12,500 nucleotides of DNA, from positions 1-12,500 of the forward strand of contig JAAAJB010000586.1 of NCBI GenBank assembly GCA_016098155.1, given 5' to 3'. The position numbers and the translations under genes were made by a program. This DNA is from Actinomortierella ambigua. Lineage: Eukaryota; Mortierellomycota; Mortierellomycetes; Mortierellales; Mortierellaceae. Positions 9,434-12,500 of the stretch are shown here, one piece after another. Numbering within the stretch: position 1 is the stretch's first letter; the number at the start of each line of letters is the position of its first letter. Under the pieces are notes generated by a model. The model was not told where the DNA came from, did not search any database, and saw only the letters and a program-made list of their open reading frames with translations.

Positions 9434-10212
9434 ATGGAAATTACTTATCATCCATACTCTTCAGAGCTACAATTGCCAGAGATGCAGGCCCTCATTGAGA
9501 GTGACTTGTCCGAGCCATACTCCATCTTCACCTACCGTTACTTCCTCAATCAGTGGCCGCAATTGTCGTTTGTCGTAAGTGTGGCCCGAGGACGGAGCCT
9601 AGTCGCGTATGGAACCAAATGTAAGAAAGGGTATCTCGATACTAACTCCTCTTTAACATATTGCTCTCTCCATACTAGGCAATGGATGACAAAAAATGTG
9701 TCGGTGTGATTATCTGCCGCTTGGACGCTCACGGCCACGCACGGATACAACGCGGATACATTGCAATGCTCGCTGTCTCGAAGGATTATCGGAAACGTAG
9801 GATCGGATCCACTTTGGTCCGCATGGCTATCCAGGCCATGCGTGATGCTGGAGCAGACGAGGTATTGCGGAGCAGGCATTTTTAAAACGCAAAAACTGGC
9901 GGTGGCCGCCTTTGGGTCTTCGCGCTACCACGAAAGAAACGTGAAGCACAAGACAAATTTATGGTAGCACTGTACCTAACACCCCCTCCTCTTTTATCTT
10001 TTGCTCGACAACAGATTGTCCTGGAGACAGAGATCACGAATCAGAGCGCTATCGCATTGTACCAACAGTTTGGATTTATCAAGGACAAGCGGCTCTACCG
10101 ATACTATCTCAACGGCGTCGATGCATTCAGGCTAAAGCTCTTCTGCAAACCCGATGCCACCTTGATCGACCAGTCTCTGCCGCAGGACCCTGCAATTGGA
10201 ACCGTTGGATGA
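9434..10212 (+). CDS. NAA30: N-alpha-acetyltransferase 30 (NatC catalytic subunit, MAK3)
   Basis: Three exons, 9434-9574, 9679-9861 and 10015-10212, all in phase 0, giving 173 residues (yeast Mak3 is 176). The introns (104 and 153 bases) have GTAAGT/CTAG and GTATTG/ACAG ends, with branch-like ACTAAC at 9641 and CTAAC at 9976. The family landmarks are present: DLSEPYSIFTYRYFLNQWP near the N-terminus, GYIAMLAVSKDYR before the acetyl-CoA loop, ETEITNQSAIALYQQFGF and RLYRYYLNGVDAFRLKLF at the end of the GNAT fold. The enzyme acetylates the N-terminus of proteins starting with Met followed by a hydrophobic residue, on the ribosome together with NAA35 and NAA38. The acetyl-CoA loop reads RKRRIG: the first Gly of the usual R/Q-x-x-G-x-G/A is Arg88. 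The wording is closer to human NAA30 than to yeast Mak3. The gene is divergent from UTP13 and convergent with the oligopeptidase. Confidence 0.95.
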
Positions 10213-10410
10213 GTGTCATCCTACCTCTCGCTCCCCCCCCCCTTCAATTCCCTCTTACCCTCTGTGTATCATAGACCATTACAGCTCTCTCAACCATTAA
10301 ACTACCCTCCAAAAAATGTGAACTTCTCGTTTTTTATTTTTCAGGCAGAGCGATGTATTTTCTTACATCTTCCTCCCTCTCCAAGAGAAACGGTGAAGAA
10401 AAGAGCATTC

Positions 10411-12475
10411 TCAAGGCTCGGTCAGGTAGCGCTGGAAGGCGTCTGGGGTAGGCTCACGGCCCAAAAAGTCCTTGAGCAGCTCCAACGCATCAATGGTCGC
10501 GCCTGGGACGAGGATCTTCTCCCAGTACTCACGACCGAGCTTGCTATCCAAGGCGCGAGAGGGTTCCGAGGAGCCAGCGGGGGCCTTGAAGCGCGTGTAC
10601 AAATCATGGGCATGCATCTCAGACCACGCATAGACATAGTAGCAAGCATCATAACCACCCATCGCGAAATGGTACCACTGTGCCACCTGGTTCACACCTT
10701 CGCCCTCTTCTCCAGAAATGCCAACAATATCCTCGTACATCTCCTTCCAGATCTCGGGTACGCTGCGCTTGTCCTCGTATGGGTTGAGCGTATGCAGCTT
10801 CTGATCAATCGCCGTCATGGCAATCTGCTGCGTAAAGTTGAGTCCCGCCGACACTTTGCGGGTGCGCACCAGCGCTTGGATGATGTCGTCAGGAAGCACT
10901 TCGCCTGTCTTGTAGTGCCTATGGAAAGAGGAAGAAAAAGAAAGAGGGGAGGGAGGGAGTGAGAAACGGAGAGCATTAAGGGTCTAGTATCCCCTCGACT
11001 GATGGTAAAAATGCTGATGACATCAGGGCATGTTGCCCAGAACAGAAAACTTACTTTGACAAGCGCTTCAAGACCTCAGGCTCCCAAAGCCAGTTCTCCA
11101 ACATGATGCTGGGCACCTCCAAAAAGTCCATGGCGAGCTTGGTCGGGTACGGGACGGCGCTCCACGAGAAGTTGAAGATGCTGAACCGACACTTGTTCGA
11201 CAATGCATGGCACACGTGTCCAAACTCGTGGAAAAACGTCCGCACCTCTGCATGCTTCAGCATCGCCGGGTTGCTGGCCGTGCCTCGCGACAGGTTGCCC
11301 ACGTTCACTGCAATTGGGAGCACCTGATGATGCTCCTCACTCTCGACAAAGCTGGGTCGCAACGGCACCACACACTGGTGCGCATACTTGCCCGCACGAG
11401 GGTGCAAGTCCATGTAAAAGTGCCCAATCTTGAACTTTTCCGGATCGACAGGGTGGCCTGATGTTTCGGCTTCGTTCTGCGCGTGCTGGTCGTACACAGC
11501 AAACAGCATCACATCGTCCGCCCAGTACTTGCCGGGAATCTGCTGGAAGCGCAGTCCAAAGATCTTGCTGTAACTGTTTGTCAGGAAGAGAGAGAGAGAG
11601 AGATAGTATGAACAAAGTGTTAGAAGAATGTGAAAAGAAGAAGTGAAAAGTGAAAAGTGAAAAAAAGTAAAGAGAAAGACTTACACGCCCAGGATTTGCT
11701 CACGGACATAATCCAACGGAAAGTAGACCTGCAGCGCCGTATGATCCACAGCATACTGCTCGCGGAACAGCATTTCCTGGTAGTACTTTACATCCCATGT
11801 ATAGAGCCGTCCGTCAAACTCGTTGGCCCAACCTCGGGTCTCATACTCCTTTTTCTTCAGCGCCAGCAGGACCTGCTTGTCGCTCTCCAGCTTGCCCTTG
11901 ATCGATCCCAAGATATTGTCCAGGAACGCCTTCACCGTCTCCACGTTCTTGGCCATGTTGATGTCCAGCTGGTACGCCGCATGGTTCGGGTACCCCAACA
12001 ACTGCGCGGCGTCGTACCGACGCTTGATCAGCTGCTCAATAATCTCCCCGTTGCCTCGCCCACAGACCTGGCGGTATGAGACAGAGATGCGCTTGCGCGT
12101 GCTGGGCAGGGACGCGTTCTTGGTGACGTTGAGAATATCGGGCGTCTTCATCGTGACCTTGTACAGGACGGTCGAGCTACCATCAGGGGCGGTACTGGTG
12201 GTTGTACCAAGGCCATCGATCCATGAATCCATGCAGCCCTCAAGCTCGGCACGCGTGAGCAAGACCTCGGACGTGTCCTCGTTGAGCCCCTTTTGGAACT
12301 CGAGCTCCAGACGCCCAATCTCGGCCCGCAACTCCATCAGCCGCTGTTGCTTCTCAGCCGTCAACCCCGATCCGTTGCGCTCAAAGAGCTTCAGCGTCGC
12401 CTCGAGTAGGCGAGCCGTCGCAGGATCGTATGTCGTCGAGCCGTTGTCCAAAGCCTTGAGCACGTCATAGACATC
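10411..12475 (-). CDS. M3-family zinc oligopeptidase (thimet oligopeptidase type), 5' end outside window
   Basis: The last three exons are visible on the minus strand: 12475-11685, 11573-11055 and 10918-10411. They join in phase across introns of 111 and 136 bases (GTAAGT/ACAG and GTAAGT/ATAG) and give 605 residues. The first visible exon begins after TTCTAG at 12476, so earlier exons lie to the right of the window; by comparison with thimet oligopeptidase (687 residues) roughly 80-150 N-terminal residues are missing. The zinc site HEFGH is at 11216-11230. The distal Glu ligand, in DFLEVPS, is at 11117-11119, followed by MLENWLWE. The substrate-binding GGYDACYYVYAWSE motif lies in the last exon. 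LNEDTSEVLL and NMAKNVETVKAFL also match the family. The enzyme cleaves short peptides (roughly 5-17 residues), usually in the cytosol or mitochondria; without the N-terminus a presequence cannot be judged. The HEFGH-to-Glu spacing is 32 residues against 24 in human THOP1. Confidence 0.92.
11587..11661. repeat. Simple repeats inside an oligopeptidase intron
   Basis: Within the intron at 11574-11684, a GA dinucleotide run (about 11587-11603) is followed by three exact head-to-tail copies of AAGTGAA at 11641-11661. Read in the sense of the gene these are CT-rich and TTCACTT copies; the CT run lies close to the 3' splice site and serves as its polypyrimidine tract. Confidence 0.75.
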
Positions 12476-12500
12476 CTAGAAGAAAAAAATATATAAAAAA

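Noticed and set aside
10213..10962. A 249-codon plus-strand open frame antisense to the last oligopeptidase exon
   Set aside because: The minus-strand frame encodes conserved M3 motifs here, so the plus-strand frame is a shadow kept open by the codon bias of the real gene.
11823..12470. A 215-codon plus-strand open frame antisense to the oligopeptidase
   Set aside because: Same reason: the opposite strand matches the M3 family throughout; this frame has no recognisable content.
1..12500. A new multi-gene defence, biosynthetic or mobile system
   Set aside because: All recognisable genes are unrelated conserved eukaryotic genes with introns; no transposase, reverse transcriptase, terminal repeats or clustered pathway enzymes were found.

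Overview
The window is a gene-dense, intron-rich fungal nuclear segment. It carries six protein-coding genes that can be rebuilt exon by exon, one of them cut by the right edge, plus one probable decayed gene. Introns are 96-167 bases with GT...AG ends, and several have CTAAC-type branch sites. Pyrimidine-rich leaders precede several start codons. Protein resemblance (an NAA30 and a UTP13/TBL3 closer in wording to animal than to budding-yeast homologues, and a secreted Kex2-processed chitin deacetylase) suggests an early-diverging fungus, probably Mucoromycota and possibly a Mortierella relative. That placement is inference; no rRNA or marker gene is present.

Layout. 1-844: 5' flank without a supported gene, with a cluster of GCATGC palindromes and a TATA box. 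845-1817 (+): secreted CE4 chitin/polysaccharide deacetylase, three exons. 1993-2657 (-): protein-like reading frames broken by an in-frame stop and by frame changes at homopolymers, probably a pseudogene of unrecognised family, next to a GA microsatellite. 3056-3713 (+): PaaI/ACOT13-type hotdog thioesterase, two exons. 3970-5041 (+): small zinc-finger plus G-patch protein related to GPANK1, four exons, with an uncertain first exon. 5414-9053 (-): UTP13 (TBL3), the two-propeller WD40 protein of the small-subunit processome, six exons, with a long acidic tail. 9434-10212 (+): NAA30 (MAK3), catalytic subunit of NatC, three exons. 10411-12475 and beyond (-): M3-family zinc oligopeptidase (thimet oligopeptidase/saccharolysin type), last three exons.

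The genes do not form a pathway. They are typical housekeeping neighbours (rRNA processing, N-terminal acetylation, peptide turnover, acyl-CoA hydrolysis) with one cell-wall enzyme. UTP13 and NAA30 are head to head across 380 bases and could share a promoter. The G-patch/UTP13 and NAA30/oligopeptidase pairs are convergent. I found no CRISPR array, complete mobile element, tRNA or rRNA, and no clear sign of a novel multi-gene system. The points most worth a second look are the decayed gene, the unusual zinc-site spacing of the M3 protease, a Gly-to-Arg change in the acetyl-CoA loop of NAA30, an AAG 3' splice site in UTP13, and the ankyrin-less GPANK1-like architecture.
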